From: Echinostoma caproni
Taxonomy: Eukaryota > Platyhelminthes > Trematoda > Plagiorchiida > Echinostomatidae
Reading direction: 5' to 3'
Assembly: GCA_900618425.1 (NCBI GenBank)
Contig: UZAN01045777.1
Location: 16,414-31,336, forward strand
DNA: 14,923 bases
Positions within the stretch are counted from its first letter, which is position 1. Every line of letters begins with the position of its first letter. The notes under the pieces were generated by a model. It saw nothing but the letters and a program-made list of their open reading frames with translations, did no database searches and had not been told where the DNA came from. The translations under genes and the position numbers were made by a program. Below are positions 1-9,660 of the stretch, one piece after another.

Positions 1-2
1 CA

Positions 3-449
3 TCCTCTCCAGTTTTCATTCTTGCCAGTCCAAATGAGTATTCCCGTTCCCCTCTAAGGCCAACAAAAGAAAGCGCCGAACAAGAGAACCATATATATGG
101 CAATAAGTCTCCAGCACGAAGACCACTGTCTGTGTATGCCATGGATCGTTCGTTACCTTATCGGACTCAACTTCAGTTCTCACCCACTCCAATGATCCCC
201 AAACCACTTACCCCTTCTTCACGTGAACATTACTCACAGTATCGCTCTCGCCCAACTAACCATAGAAGGCAGTATGATCGTCGTGCAGGCCCGTTACATA
301 CCAGAAGACCAACAGTTCCTGTTCAAGAGAACAGTTTATTTACCAATACTTTGTTTTCTAAATCGGAACATAATCTTCTACTGTGCAATGACGAGTCACC
401 TGATGTAGACGACCAACTGTGTTTGTCGGCTGAAGATGATGGATATTTG
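3..449 (+). CDS. Penultimate coding exon of an unidentified Ser/Pro/Arg-rich protein (5' end outside window)
   Basis: I do not recognise the protein family. The frame is open from base 3, so the exon enters from the left, and it gives 149 codons before a good donor (TTG|GTGAGT, intron base 1 at 450), leaving phase 0. The peptide is hydrophilic, has no Trp, and is rich in Arg, Pro, Ser and Tyr. It has several Ser/Thr-Pro sites (KSPA, FSPT, LTPS, ESPD) and basic runs such as HRRQYDRR. It ends in an acidic patch around DESPDVDD and AEDDGY. This looks like an intrinsically disordered tail of a signalling, cytoskeletal or membrane protein, but that is inference. There is no signal peptide, membrane segment or known domain. 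An ATG at 132 is in frame, but the frame runs on upstream of it, so it need not be the start. Translation past 449 to the stop at about 515 reads into the intron. The phase-0 match to 4144 supports the exon. Confidence 0.75.
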
Positions 450-3400
450 GTGAGTGATTCCTTTGTACTCCATCCGGTAGCTGCTCTTTACACTTTTAGT
501 ATGCGATTCAGTTGAATGGATCCATGAGCCAAACCACCTAATTTTCAGTGGTTGCGTCACTTTTCCTGTCGAAAAGAGGCAATTTAATTGAAAGGTTACA
601 AACATTGCAGTTCGCCAACGAATATATATATATAAGTATTCTCGTAGGACACTCTAGAAACAAGGTACTACATGAAAATAATCGCATACTGGCCTTCGTA
701 ATACGCGGTAAAAATAAAGTCATAAATTTAGAAATGTAATTATGAAACCAGTATTTGTGATTTCTTTTTAACAATATCTACAAGTCCTCTAGTTTTTACA
801 ATACCATTTCTCGTTTAGGCATTAGAATGTTTGTTGAGCTGTTTTGGTAGTTTACATGCTAGACGATCTCTTGCAGGACGAACCACACACATCGTGGTTG
901 TGGCAGTGCGCATCGGCTTGATTTGGCATCGAAGTATATTGGGCGCCTCGAACGTTTGACCCTATCGACAGGCCTCATAATTAGATGAACGGGACATCGA
1001 TCCCCAATGGAATACGGTTTTCTACACGCCGCCCAGTTGACTTGAGTCAGGCTTTGGCTAGCCGAAGGATCCATTTGTCGATATCCCAAGAAAATTCGCC
1101 CGATTTGGCTTGGGGAATCCGGAAGTATTCCGATCTCGAGCAAATCATAAATTTTGTTGTAAGGGTTATGATACCATGATTTATTTGGCATGCAATATGG
1201 ACTCAGACGCGTGTGAAATATAATACTGTATTATGCAATCACTTTCAAGTTGATCAACGGTTCAACTTCAAATCTGATCTTCCTAAAATGCATACAACTC
1301 GCTTATCACAAAAAGCTTGCAACTGAAGTAAATACCCACACTAACTTCTACGGGAGTAACACACTTGAAAATCACCATTGTTTTCATTCAAGCATGCATC
1401 TGATGTGAAAATTCTTTTGACAATGGATTTCACTTTATGATAGCGATAGTAATGCTGAAGTTGTAGACCGCCCCTGAGGCTAGTTGCTTCCAGTGGCATC
1501 AACATATCCCACAGTTTCAGAGCAGAAGTTTTTTCCGATTGAGGTTTTTATTTTCAAGTGCATTTCGATTGTGAAAAGATAACTTGTGCTTTCGCGGTTT
1601 TCAGGCTTTCAAACGCCTATCAGCGAGTTGAGAAAGGGTCTTTGACCCGTGGGTAAGCATAAACTCGTGCGGTGATTATTGGACTGGTCTCACTGTTTCA
1701 CATTAGCCTTGGTTCTATTCCTAGACTTATGAATAGCCTTGACGATTTATGCTCACTCCTGGTATCTCATTTGTGTCTGTTCCAGCTGGTTTGAGCGTGT
1801 TGTGGATATTGACCAAAGTTAGTCTCGCCTTTTAGGCTAATACCGACCGCACTATTATTGTTCTGTGCACCTATCTTTGCGGCGCAGCCATGTTTAACGC
1901 CAATACTCGTTTCCTGTTGATATGCAGGTTCTTTGTCTGCTTTGTTGTGTACGTGCATGCCAACCAATACGCGCTTGCGACCGAATCTGATTCAGACGGT
2001 CATTTTTCCATCGTTTCGTCCAATTCAAAAATGTCATGTGTTTTGTTGTGAAAATAAGGTTGCACGTCTGGTCACTCTCCTAATCCTACCTCGTCACGCT
2101 TATTAGTTTTTACTGGTTCAGTGTATCTCAAATGATCGTCACCAAACTGCAATTCCGTTGCATGGACTTGAACACTAGCCGTGCCTAATACACTTTCATT
2201 TCGAATTTTTGAGAGGTTTTCGTCTGAACCGTATCTTTGGTAGTAATCGCTGTTTGAAAGTACTTCTTGATGCAAAGCAGATTTTTACCATTCATTAATG
2301 CCTACTTGCGAAATTTGTGTGAGGTAATTTTCGTGAGGTAATCCTAAATCTTTCGCGACTACTTCAGGCACTATGGAACGAATGTTTGTGATTTGTTAAA
2401 ATAATCATCCTCATTCGACTCCTTCCTGGTTTCACAGTTCACCTGATACATCCTCACACCCCGATGTGATACACGACTCGAGCACACACAAATCCGCATC
2501 ATTCAGAGGGAATAAGTCGTTGTACTCAGTGCACACTGCTCCACAGTTTCAGTAGGATTCTTATGACTTCACTCCTCCAATCGATTGACCTGGGTATGCG
2601 TGCGTCCAGACATCTGGTTTGCATTCCAGAGACAAGCCTGGGTGTGTAATCTATGGATGCGTGCCAGAACATAAAGGCTGCGTGCCCACAGCTATCTTAC
2701 AAATTTCAGGAATACTGGCTACTAATAATTTATACTGGTCAGTAACCTGCTATCAGAGTAGGTCTGAAATTTCTATCTCTTTATAATTTTTGTGAATAAT
2801 TTCCATCACTCAACGGAACTGGAAATTTCGTCCAATCACCTCTCATCTAGGGATGTAGAGGCACACGATTCCCGACTCATCTTATAGTCTGGTTTCTTGT
2901 TGAGACTTAATTCATCGTTTTCAATCTCACCCTAATACCTGTCAGATTTTCTAGATACCCGTCGTTCGCAACGGTTGATGACCCGGTGTAATAGCCAAAG
3001 AAACTACATCGAACCAATCTTTCTGGATGATGTTCACCAGACCCTCTTAATCATAGTTGAAAATTCATAGCGATTTCGATGGATGTCGTCGTCAGTTTTT
3101 CTCAGCTGTCCTGTTTTGTTATTTTATCCAACCTTCGCGCTCTTCACGATTTTTTCAGCTGCCGAGGGACAGGAACCTAAAACACAGTTGTGAGGAACTA
3201 GGCTTATAGTTACCAAGACAAACAATCCAGCGGGTTTTCTCGCGTTTTCATGTGATAAGCATCTCGTATAAATCTGTCTGTCAGGCACCATATTTATCAC
3301 CTCAGATATAGTCAAGTCAAGTGCATAGCAAAGCGCTGTATGTTGTCCCACTCCAGGCACACGAATCAAAAGGTAACTTACTGGCAGCATATTCATGTGA

Positions 3401-4143
3401 TCTTCAAGATCGTTGCTTGAAATACTCACTAGTAATGTGTAATCACTATCCACTCGTTCGTAACCGCACCCTAAAATGCAGCGTTATTCACGTGTGGGAT
3501 ACACAGTAACGACCAGTTTTGTCATCTCTTGTCTGTGTTAAAACGTAATGGATCAATACATTTGTTTCTTGTGTGGAAGTTATCTGAATATCATTACGCG
3601 TTTCATTCTGTAAAAACTAGGACCAGCGTTACGGTTTATTTCACGGGTCTCGTTTTCTGTCCTCCTATCACTCCTATTCGTTGTGATAGTCTTGCTAACT
3701 TGAAAGGCCGACTTCATTTTGAATCGTAGTCGTACGTATTGTAATGTGTCGAATGTTCCTGAACACGAAGGCAAACATACTTCAATTATCGATTGCGTAA
3801 ATCATCTGACATCTTTGGCGTACTCTCATATTTTCTGTGTAAATCGGGTGCATTTACCCTTGGTGATATTTATCGTTGTCTAGGCATTAAGATCCCATCA
3901 TTGAGTTTACTCATGGTTATTGAAATGTTTCCTATTTTTCTACCTTCAATTAAAGCATGTCATACTAATAGGTGTTTTTGTCATCATTGCATGTCATGGT
4001 AAAAGTTCATCTATTTTCCCATCACCCCTCATTTTGTTTTGTTCCTGAACTACGGTTTCACTGCTGGCGTGGTTTGACCAACCCTAACCGGAGGTTTAAT
4101 TGGTTGATCTTACAAGCTGTTCTTTCTTTCCTTCTGATTCTAG
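450..4143 (+). other. Intron, about 3.7 kb, between the two supported coding exons
   Basis: The intron runs from GTGAGT at 450 to the acceptor TTCTTTCTTTCCTTCTGATTCTAG-type tract ending at 4143. The plus strand is T-rich over most of its length, as expected for an intron transcribed rightwards, and this makes A-rich hydrophilic ORFs appear on the opposite strand. I found no convincing internal exon that keeps phase 0. An extra exon cannot be excluded without RNA data. A GC-richer island at about 876-1170 is described separately. A short AT run sits at about 622-640. Confidence 0.65.
876..1170. other. GC-richer island inside the intron, possible old element or exon remnant
   Basis: This stretch is visibly richer in G, C and CpG than the intron around it. 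It carries open frames on both strands: 110 codons on the minus strand over 859-1191 and 64 on the plus strand over 985-1179. Neither peptide resembles a family I know. The left edge follows an acceptor-like CTCTTGCAG at about 868-876, but the frames that follow hit stops and no matching phase-0 donor is clear. It may be the remnant of a transposable element or a lost exon. The origin is unknown. Confidence 0.3.
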
Positions 4144-4344
4144 GTTCAATATGCCAGCTCCGACTCCAGCTTGTCTGCCTTCATCTCTTCTGACGAACCT
4201 TTCATTCGTGCCAAACCAAAGGCACACGTGCCTCGTATGAGGGGTCCACGGTTCCCGCCGTCCGTTTATCCTTCCGTTAACGGACTGTCCAGGGACAACG
4301 TCAGGCTAAAACAAGCGGCAAATTCTGTCTTCGACGCTGACTAA
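4144..4344 (+). CDS. Terminal coding exon of the same Ser/Pro/Arg-rich protein
   Basis: The exon follows a strong pyrimidine tract and TAG acceptor (4141-4143), starts in phase 0, and gives 66 codons before TAA at 4342-4344. Joined to the exon ending at 449, the protein reads continuously from the acidic DDGYL into VQYASSDSSLSAF. The composition carries over: a Ser-rich start, then a basic Pro/Arg section (AKPKAHVPRMRGPRFPP), then a short C-terminus ending SVFDAD. Codon use has many C/G third positions, unlike the T-rich flanks, which supports coding. There is no known domain, no membrane segment, and no clear C-terminal targeting motif. With the upstream exon it completes about 215 C-terminal residues of a gene whose main body lies left of the window. 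The function is unknown. Confidence 0.75.
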   Translation, partial: VQYASSDSSLSAFISSDEPFIRAKPKAHVPRMRGPRFPPSVYPSVNGLSRDNVRLKQAANSVFDAD

Positions 4345-5220
4345 TACAAGCTCTGGCTTGCTCGTACACCTGCTTTTACTGCCCCGTCACCGTCCACCCT
4401 AAACTCAAGTGAAATGGAATCGGTCTGCAAGTTCCATACTCCCTGTTCCAACGTTTCTTCTCTGTTTGACATGAATTGATATGGTAGAGTGGTAAGAACA
4501 AGACTAACAACTTTGTAATCCATCCAATTTAAAGGTTCCAATTTTTGTTTCATAAGGCATGGCAATCGACCGTGTGTAGTCTCCGTGGTGCAGTTGAGTC
4601 AGATATATCCAGCACTCAGTGAATCTTGGATCTTTCCTTGCAGATTGCCTCCTTTCTTTTTATGGTGGTATGTCGAGTGTACATAGATATGACTTCAACA
4701 CAGCTTTTCATTTAGTCCCTTAATTCCCTGTTTACTTTTATCGTTCTTTCTATGCACTTGGCTGTGTCCATGTGCGTTGTGTCCTCACCTCGCAAACACA
4801 ACCACTAATACGCATATCATTTGATTTTTCTTTCGACCTGTTACATCTTCTGTGATTTCAGTTTGCGCTTCTTGTCGAAACGGCAGCCATAGCACGCATA
4901 TGCTGACATCCCTATTGTTCCATGCGCACTATAAGCAAACTATTGCTAATTTGTGTTCTTGTGTAAATTCTTTTGAGGATCTCTTTGTTCTCTTCGTTTC
5001 AGCCCTATCTTACTTCTATTCCATGCACGAACTTTATTGCTGTCGTGTGTCCCACTGTTTCACTTCCCGAACTCACCAGATTGCCAATTTGGACTAGTCC
5101 ATTACTCGCGGAAGATGGTCTTACTTACCAGAGTCTTTCACAGATCTCACGTACTAACTGATTCACCCAATCCACTGTGGCTTACCATCGCGCAATAAAT
5201 TTAGTCGGCTTCATCCCACC
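4345..5220 (+). other. Probable 3' UTR of the left-hand gene
   Basis: The sequence after the TAA stays pyrimidine-rich on the plus strand, as in the intron, up to a canonical AATAAA at 5194. The plus-strand open frames here and just beyond (for example 4852-5097 and 5177-5476) are best explained by the low purine content, which removes stop codons. The true 3' end is not visible from sequence alone, and the UTR could continue further right. Confidence 0.45.
5194..5199 (+). terminator. Candidate poly(A) signal AATAAA for the left-hand gene
   Basis: A canonical AATAAA lies about 850 bases after the stop codon, with a GT-rich stretch (GCGTTTTTGCTGG) about 30 bases downstream in the right place for a downstream element. 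A second AATAAA at 6035-6040 is purine-flanked and looks weaker. Confidence 0.4.
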
Positions 5221-7228
5221 TAGGGGAGCGTTTTTGCTGGAAAAAGTTCCTAACCAGTCCTCCCTGAGCCATAACAATCTTGTACTTGGTTTTCGCACAT
5301 CTCGAGCATCATTCCAGCATTTAGCTTACTGTGGTTCCATGTGCACATACCTATCCTCCCATTTCACGATAGCCCTCAGTGTCAATTCCACTGTGTTCCG
5401 ATTGCATTTCTGTGTGATCGCTCAGTCAGTTCATGTTGTGAAAAAATTGCCTCAGAACACGGGATTCCTTTTCTAATATGTCGAACGGCTGGTCCACCGT
5501 TCCGTGTTGCGACCAAGACTGTGCTAACCCGGTTTTGTTGCAACCTTTTGCGCGCGCACACATACAACTGCCGCTCAGAATGTGCTCATTTTACAAATTG
5601 CCACATTCCCTCCATGCTGTAGTGGCTGTTCCCGCCCACATGTACAAATGTGCAAATATTATGCTTCCCTTTTGTGGCTATTGTGAGTACGTTTCGGAAA
5701 CTGCCGCAAAGTACACTTTTATTTTTGATTCATTCATTCGGATGTTTTTCGATTTCATTGTGGGCCTGCTGGTGGAAACGGGTTCATAGGTTGCGAATAT
5801 TTTCCATCCCCGGAGGTCAATATTTGGCTGGTTGGCTGGCGAATAGTATAGCGTGGTAGACGGCTTTACAATCGGTTCACTCGATACCACGTCTATCACG
5901 TTGGGGTTTTATATAGTTCGCTGTTGCATATCGCCGAGCCCCGGAATCAAATAGTAGATCCTAGTGACTATTGGTTTTTTACTTTGCTGTTCAAGGTCTG
6001 GCGAGGCCCCGCTCTAGCATATTGATTGTTTATTAATAAAGGGAAGTCGAAGGCAACAGGGGATTAGTTTCAAATTATTTCAAATATATGGTGAATTTCG
6101 TCATTTATATATTTAAGTTAGATCTCAAATTTTCATCAGCTCGACAATTCATACAGGACATTGCAAATGGTAGTAGAGGTGAAAACATGGAAAGCGAAAT
6201 CTTTTGTATTTCTGAAGTTGTTGATGAAGACTAGAAGTAGTTCTAAGGAAAAACAAGAAACTGTGCGGTAATAACACCTTCAGGGAGAGTTTTAGCTTGA
6301 ATACCTACGGGCATTCACATGTATAATAATAATTTATTCTTCGTAATGAACTAGTCTGTCGAACAGGTCATCATGAAAGACAACAAAACGTATGTATGCA
6401 CAAAACCCAACTGGCACTTTCCCTGTTGTACACACTGTTAATTTGAGAAATACGTTTGAAAGACATGGAGTACAAGGGACGACTTTTCTCTCTGATGTCC
6501 AGGGGCAAAACGGGCACAAATGTTTAGTTTACATCAGTGCATATAGCCAAAACCTAACGCAAGTTGTTAAAGGAAACCAGTATTTTCTAAATTTGAATAC
6601 AAACTCATGAGGGAAGTTGATCAGCATAAACCGGGACGAGTTCTTTTCTTGTTACTTAATCTTATAGAAACATGATTACACACAATTTTCCGAAAACGGG
6701 AAAGGGACCACTCTCAAGGCTGCCATATTGTATAAAGAAAATGTTAAAAGTTACACGACGCTTGCGGGGTTCACCTTTCGGTGCTATAAGTTGGTAACCT
6801 TTTTATCTTGACTACCACCCTCTGGAGACTTGAAGACACGTTTGGGCTGCTATGAATGCTAGCAATAACATAAGACTGGCTTTGGACAAGGACACAATGG
6901 TCAGGTTACTTGCAAGCGCCGTCATATTCTACAACCGTTGAAAAAATAGCACTAGTGCCTTTGTTGAAGAAAAATCTCACAAGATTGATAAAGCGGGTAG
7001 TGACGTCAAATGTTGATAGTGTTGGTTTGTGAGAAGAAAGTTATGGGATAACAGTAGTCAAAAGCTTTAAACGGCTAAAAGGCTACTAGAAGTCAGTCAG
7101 CAAGCTGAAATGCCTCTCAGTACATTAGTTTTATCGGAGCTGACCATTAATATCGGGAATCGTTTAAGAAAACACGGGATTTGAAAAAGCTAAAAGATTG
7201 ACGTTGTAAGATCCCTAGCCCAGTCTCT

Positions 7229-7230
<2 letters not shown>
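5221..7230. other. Gene-poor stretch, no supported gene
   Basis: The left half, to about 5860, is T-rich on the plus strand and contains overlapping plus frames (5341-5622, 5478-5789) with no recognisable protein. An imperfect inverted repeat, CGTGGTAGACG (5852) against CGTCTATCACG (5890), could form a hairpin. From about 6040 the plus strand becomes A-rich up to the microsatellite. It holds short frames on both strands (6392-6610 plus, 6334-6519 minus) that I do not recognise and that may be element debris. I see no RNA gene or promoter here. Confidence 0.4.

Positions 7231-7261
<31 letters not shown>
7231..7261. repeat. (GT)15 dinucleotide microsatellite
   Basis: Fifteen uninterrupted GT units plus one G run directly into the 5' side of the tRNA-headed SINE. 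The tract is pure, so it is probably variable in length between individuals. Purine-pyrimidine alternation of this kind can adopt Z-DNA, which is general knowledge and not something visible here. Confidence 0.95.
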
Positions 7262-7265
<4 letters not shown>

Positions 7266-7554
7266 GAATCAGGGTCACTTGCTGCGAAGTGGTTTAGTCG
7301 CTGTCACAGGTGTACTTTGGGCCCTATGGTCCGAGGTTTGAGCTCCGCCACCTCCACCCAACTTTGGTGGTAGGCAGCTTTGCTGTCGTCTGTTTCGATT
7401 CAACGCCTAACCTATCGGGGCCTTAGGTGGTTCACCACTCCAACTCCCGGGCTTAGATTACCGGTTTCCATCACTGAACAGCAGGTCCTCGTGACTATGG
7501 GGTTCGCCCCGTCTGCTGTTCATCATCACACGAAAGTGTGTAATAAAAAAAATT
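7262..7554 (+). mobile_element. tRNA-derived SINE-like element with structured 3' half and A-rich tail
   Basis: The head looks like a decayed tRNA promoter. The A-box-like AGTGGTTTAGTCG is at 7288-7300, and the B-box-like GGTTTGAGCTCC is at about 7335-7346, with one extra base compared with GGTTCGANTCC. The body is GC-rich and contains no open reading frame. The 3' end carries hairpins (7475-7522 and 7527-7540) and finishes in an A/T-rich tail, TAATAAAAAAAATT, at 7541-7554. A pol III head, non-coding body, structured 3' part and A-rich tail are the usual layout of a SINE mobilised by a partner LINE. No clear target-site duplication was seen; the GT tract on the left may hide it. It could also be the 3' part of a LINE. 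There is no second copy in the window. Confidence 0.6.
7475..7540 (+). other. Predicted RNA three-way junction and terminal hairpin in the SINE 3' end
   Basis: A perfect 10-bp stem (7475-7484 with 7513-7522) encloses two small hairpins: GTC/GAC around CTCGT (7485-7495), and GGGG-TTCG-CCCC (7499-7510). After a short link, CACAC-GAAA-GTGTG (7527-7540) forms another perfect hairpin just before the A-rich tail. These pairings are read directly from the sequence. Their role, perhaps recognition by a partner reverse transcriptase, is inference. I see no known ribozyme core in it. Confidence 0.6.
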
Positions 7555-7562
7555 AGTTTCCT

Positions 7563-8131
7563 AATGGAATAAGGATGAAATCAAAGTGGTTTCAAATGTG
7601 GTTGCACCGTTTTGTGTAGATATGAAGCTTCGGCTAGCCGTAGTCTTCGGTTGGAAACAATCACAACCTGACTACTTGTTTCATGCCCAGTGCTTCCTAG
7701 CTTTTCCGGTCGCGCTTCATTTACACGACGAATTCACTTTTGAAACTAATTCATGCTTTCCCATTTTCATTATCAACCTTACTGAGTTTTAGGTGTCTAC
7801 CTGATGTTTGGACTTACTCTACCGTTCAACACAAAGACAACTGTTAGAAAAAATTGTTGTTGTTGGCGTAAGTGGTTCGGTCGGCAGTGCCTTATCACTG
7901 ACCATTTGTTCAATTTATTCTGGTTTGTCGAGCAAATAGTTCATTTCTGAACAGATCCCTAGGTACTGTTACAATGCTCTGACCGCTTTTGGGTTGAATC
8001 ATCCAAGCGTTGTTAATGACGGAACGTTACTGATCAGCACGAAATGGACATTGAATATTCAATCAGTCTGTTTGACCACTCGACAGTTGTTTGTGATTCA
8101 GAATCACATGAATCAACTACTTCCAGTGTGA
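7563..8131 (+). pseudogene. Possible decayed coding frame with a Gly-rich Rossmann-like motif
   Basis: One reading frame runs about 189 codons with three internal stops: TAG at 7790, TGA at 7802 and TAG at 7937. It begins just right of the SINE tail. The first part (7563-7789) encodes about 76 residues of no known family. The middle part includes EKIVVVGVSGSVGSAL at 7847-7894, which resembles the beta1-Gly-rich loop of NAD(P)-binding Rossmann proteins such as lactate or malate dehydrogenases. The residues that follow do not continue in the way those enzymes do. The last part (7940-8128) is open for 63 codons after an acceptor-like TTCTGAACAG. T-rich composition lowers stop frequency, so chance is a serious alternative. 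I see no promoter. Confidence 0.2.
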
Positions 8132-9660
8132 GATTATTGTTTACTATTGAATGAGTTTATTTTCATGTCCCCGTTTGCCGCATACTCCAGTACATGTCAG
8201 AATAACGATTTAAAAAGACTAATCTGCTAGATGAGCTTCAGACAGCACATCGTTTTCCGAATTGGCCTCTAAATTTCCCGACCTGGTAGTTTTTCAAGGC
8301 TGGGGCTTTGCTATGTCCCAGTGACGTAGTATTTTGGCTCCCGTTTTCATTTGTTGTTTGTTTGAACTAGCCATCCACTTTATTTTGTATGTTTTTTTCT
8401 TTTTCCACAATTTTCTTGGTCTCGTCAGCTGCTTGGTGACAATTTTTCAAGCATTGTAAACGATATTTTTGGAATTGGCGTTTTCATAATGCTTTCAACA
8501 CTGACTTCTGGTTAGAATGTGCACCAACAGAGTATGTGTGCGCAATCAAGCGCACAGCATCGTAAAGAAATAATTATTTTGTAGACACGAGAACTGCAGA
8601 AAGTCATATTAGTGAGGGAAAGGTCTTAAGTTATTAAATTTTTCGCTTCCTTCATGCTACGTTTTCAAAACTTTGGTAACTTACTCTTTTGAAGAAATTA
8701 AAGGTGTATTGCCAAGAATTGAGAATATGTCTTCGTCCTTGGGAGTTGTTCTTTGAAAAAACCAGCAAAAACAGGTTAAAACGAAAGTTAGAGTTGTGAA
8801 GATGAAAACCGTAACCTTCAACATAAAAGGATAATTGTGGTTTTTCAGCACAAGAACAAAATTCGAAAAGCTTGGGAGGGGTCTGGGGAAATCAATAACT
8901 TTTGAAGCCTATTATAACCCCAAAGTTTTCCATTGAGACAAATCTGGGATAAAATAACCCTCAAATGAAACTGAAACTCAGACTGGTATCAAGCGAACAG
9001 CTATTCAACTTGGAAAGAGTGTACCACGATCTAGTGAAATCAGGGGTATTAGATTTATATTGACTTAAGATTACGTTAGCTGTTTATTGAATTACCGGAC
9101 AGAGGAAATTTTTGATCAGTTGCTGAGCAAATCTCTGAAAAGTTCTCTGGATTCCTTTGTGCACGGCCGAGATAAGTTCTGACAGTTTAGTAAAGCCCGC
9201 AGTCGCAAAGCAACAGTTTGATAGTTATATCAATCGAAAAAGCTGGCATCCAGAAGTTCCACAGGTTTCTGAGGGGAATAGCTTGAGAAATGGAGTGGAA
9301 AGTTGATCTGTAACCAAGGATTTTTCAGAATTGTTCAATTATCCGGTAGTATGATGATAAAGAGGGGCGGAGATAACCCCAGGGACCAGAAGCGCCAGTT
9401 TATTTACGCAGAGGTTAGGTTTAGGAAACATTTCAATGAAAAGATTTCTATTGGAGATGGTTTATTTGCCGAATAACACTTCCGCCCCTCAGTAGATGGT
9501 CCAACGGAAGCCGTTCTATGTTGTTAACATCAGGTACTTTTACGTGCTTCTGACGCACGAGTCAAATACTACGTAACGGGTGTCTAAGTCAACTGATGAG
9601 TCCAATGGATATAACTGTTAATTAAGTAGGTTTTACGGAATCGCTCGGGTTTTCAGGCTT
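8132..9660. other. Gene-free stretch with a purine-rich block, possible element remnant
   Basis: To about 8550 the plus strand is T-rich. From about 8560 to 9650 it switches to A/G-rich. One plus frame over about 8692-9530 has a dozen stops in roughly 280 codons, slightly fewer than chance would give. It includes a 64-codon open piece over 9284-9475, ending in the peptide section AEVRFRKHFNEKISIGDGLF, but no family is recognised. The block also contains a 10-bp inverted repeat (9362/9481) and a hammerhead-like core string at 9593. It may be a badly decayed retroelement. No gene is claimed. Confidence 0.25.
9362..9490. repeat. 10-bp perfect inverted repeat flanking 109 bp
   Basis: GAGGGGCGGA at 9362-9371 is matched by TCCGCCCCTC at 9481-9490. 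The arms are GC-rich in an A-rich setting, like a very short terminal inverted repeat of a miniature transposon. No target-site duplication is visible beside the arms. A few 10-bp pairs at this spacing are expected by chance in 15 kb. Confidence 0.35.

Noticed and set aside
1767..2275. Hydrophilic minus-strand ORFs (1767-1967 and 2072-2275) inside the intron
   Set aside because: They are antisense to a T-rich intron, which makes A-rich hydrophilic frames by composition. The 2072-2275 frame would start at TTG right after a stop, and no family is seen.
3124..3453. 109-codon minus-strand ORF
   Set aside because: It lies in the same intron, on the antisense strand, with no recognisable domain or convincing splice context. 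This length is reachable by chance in 15 kb.
4852..5789. Cluster of overlapping plus-strand ORFs of 60-103 codons
   Set aside because: The plus strand is poor in purines here, so stop codons are rare in all three frames. The peptides are Phe/Ser/Cys-rich and unlike known proteins.
6334..6610. Opposed ORFs on both strands, considered as transposase remnants
   Set aside because: No catalytic motif or family resemblance could be seen in either translation.
7563..8131. Calling the Gly-rich string a lactate or malate dehydrogenase exon
   Set aside because: Only the loop resembles the family. The residues before and after do not, and stops interrupt the frame.
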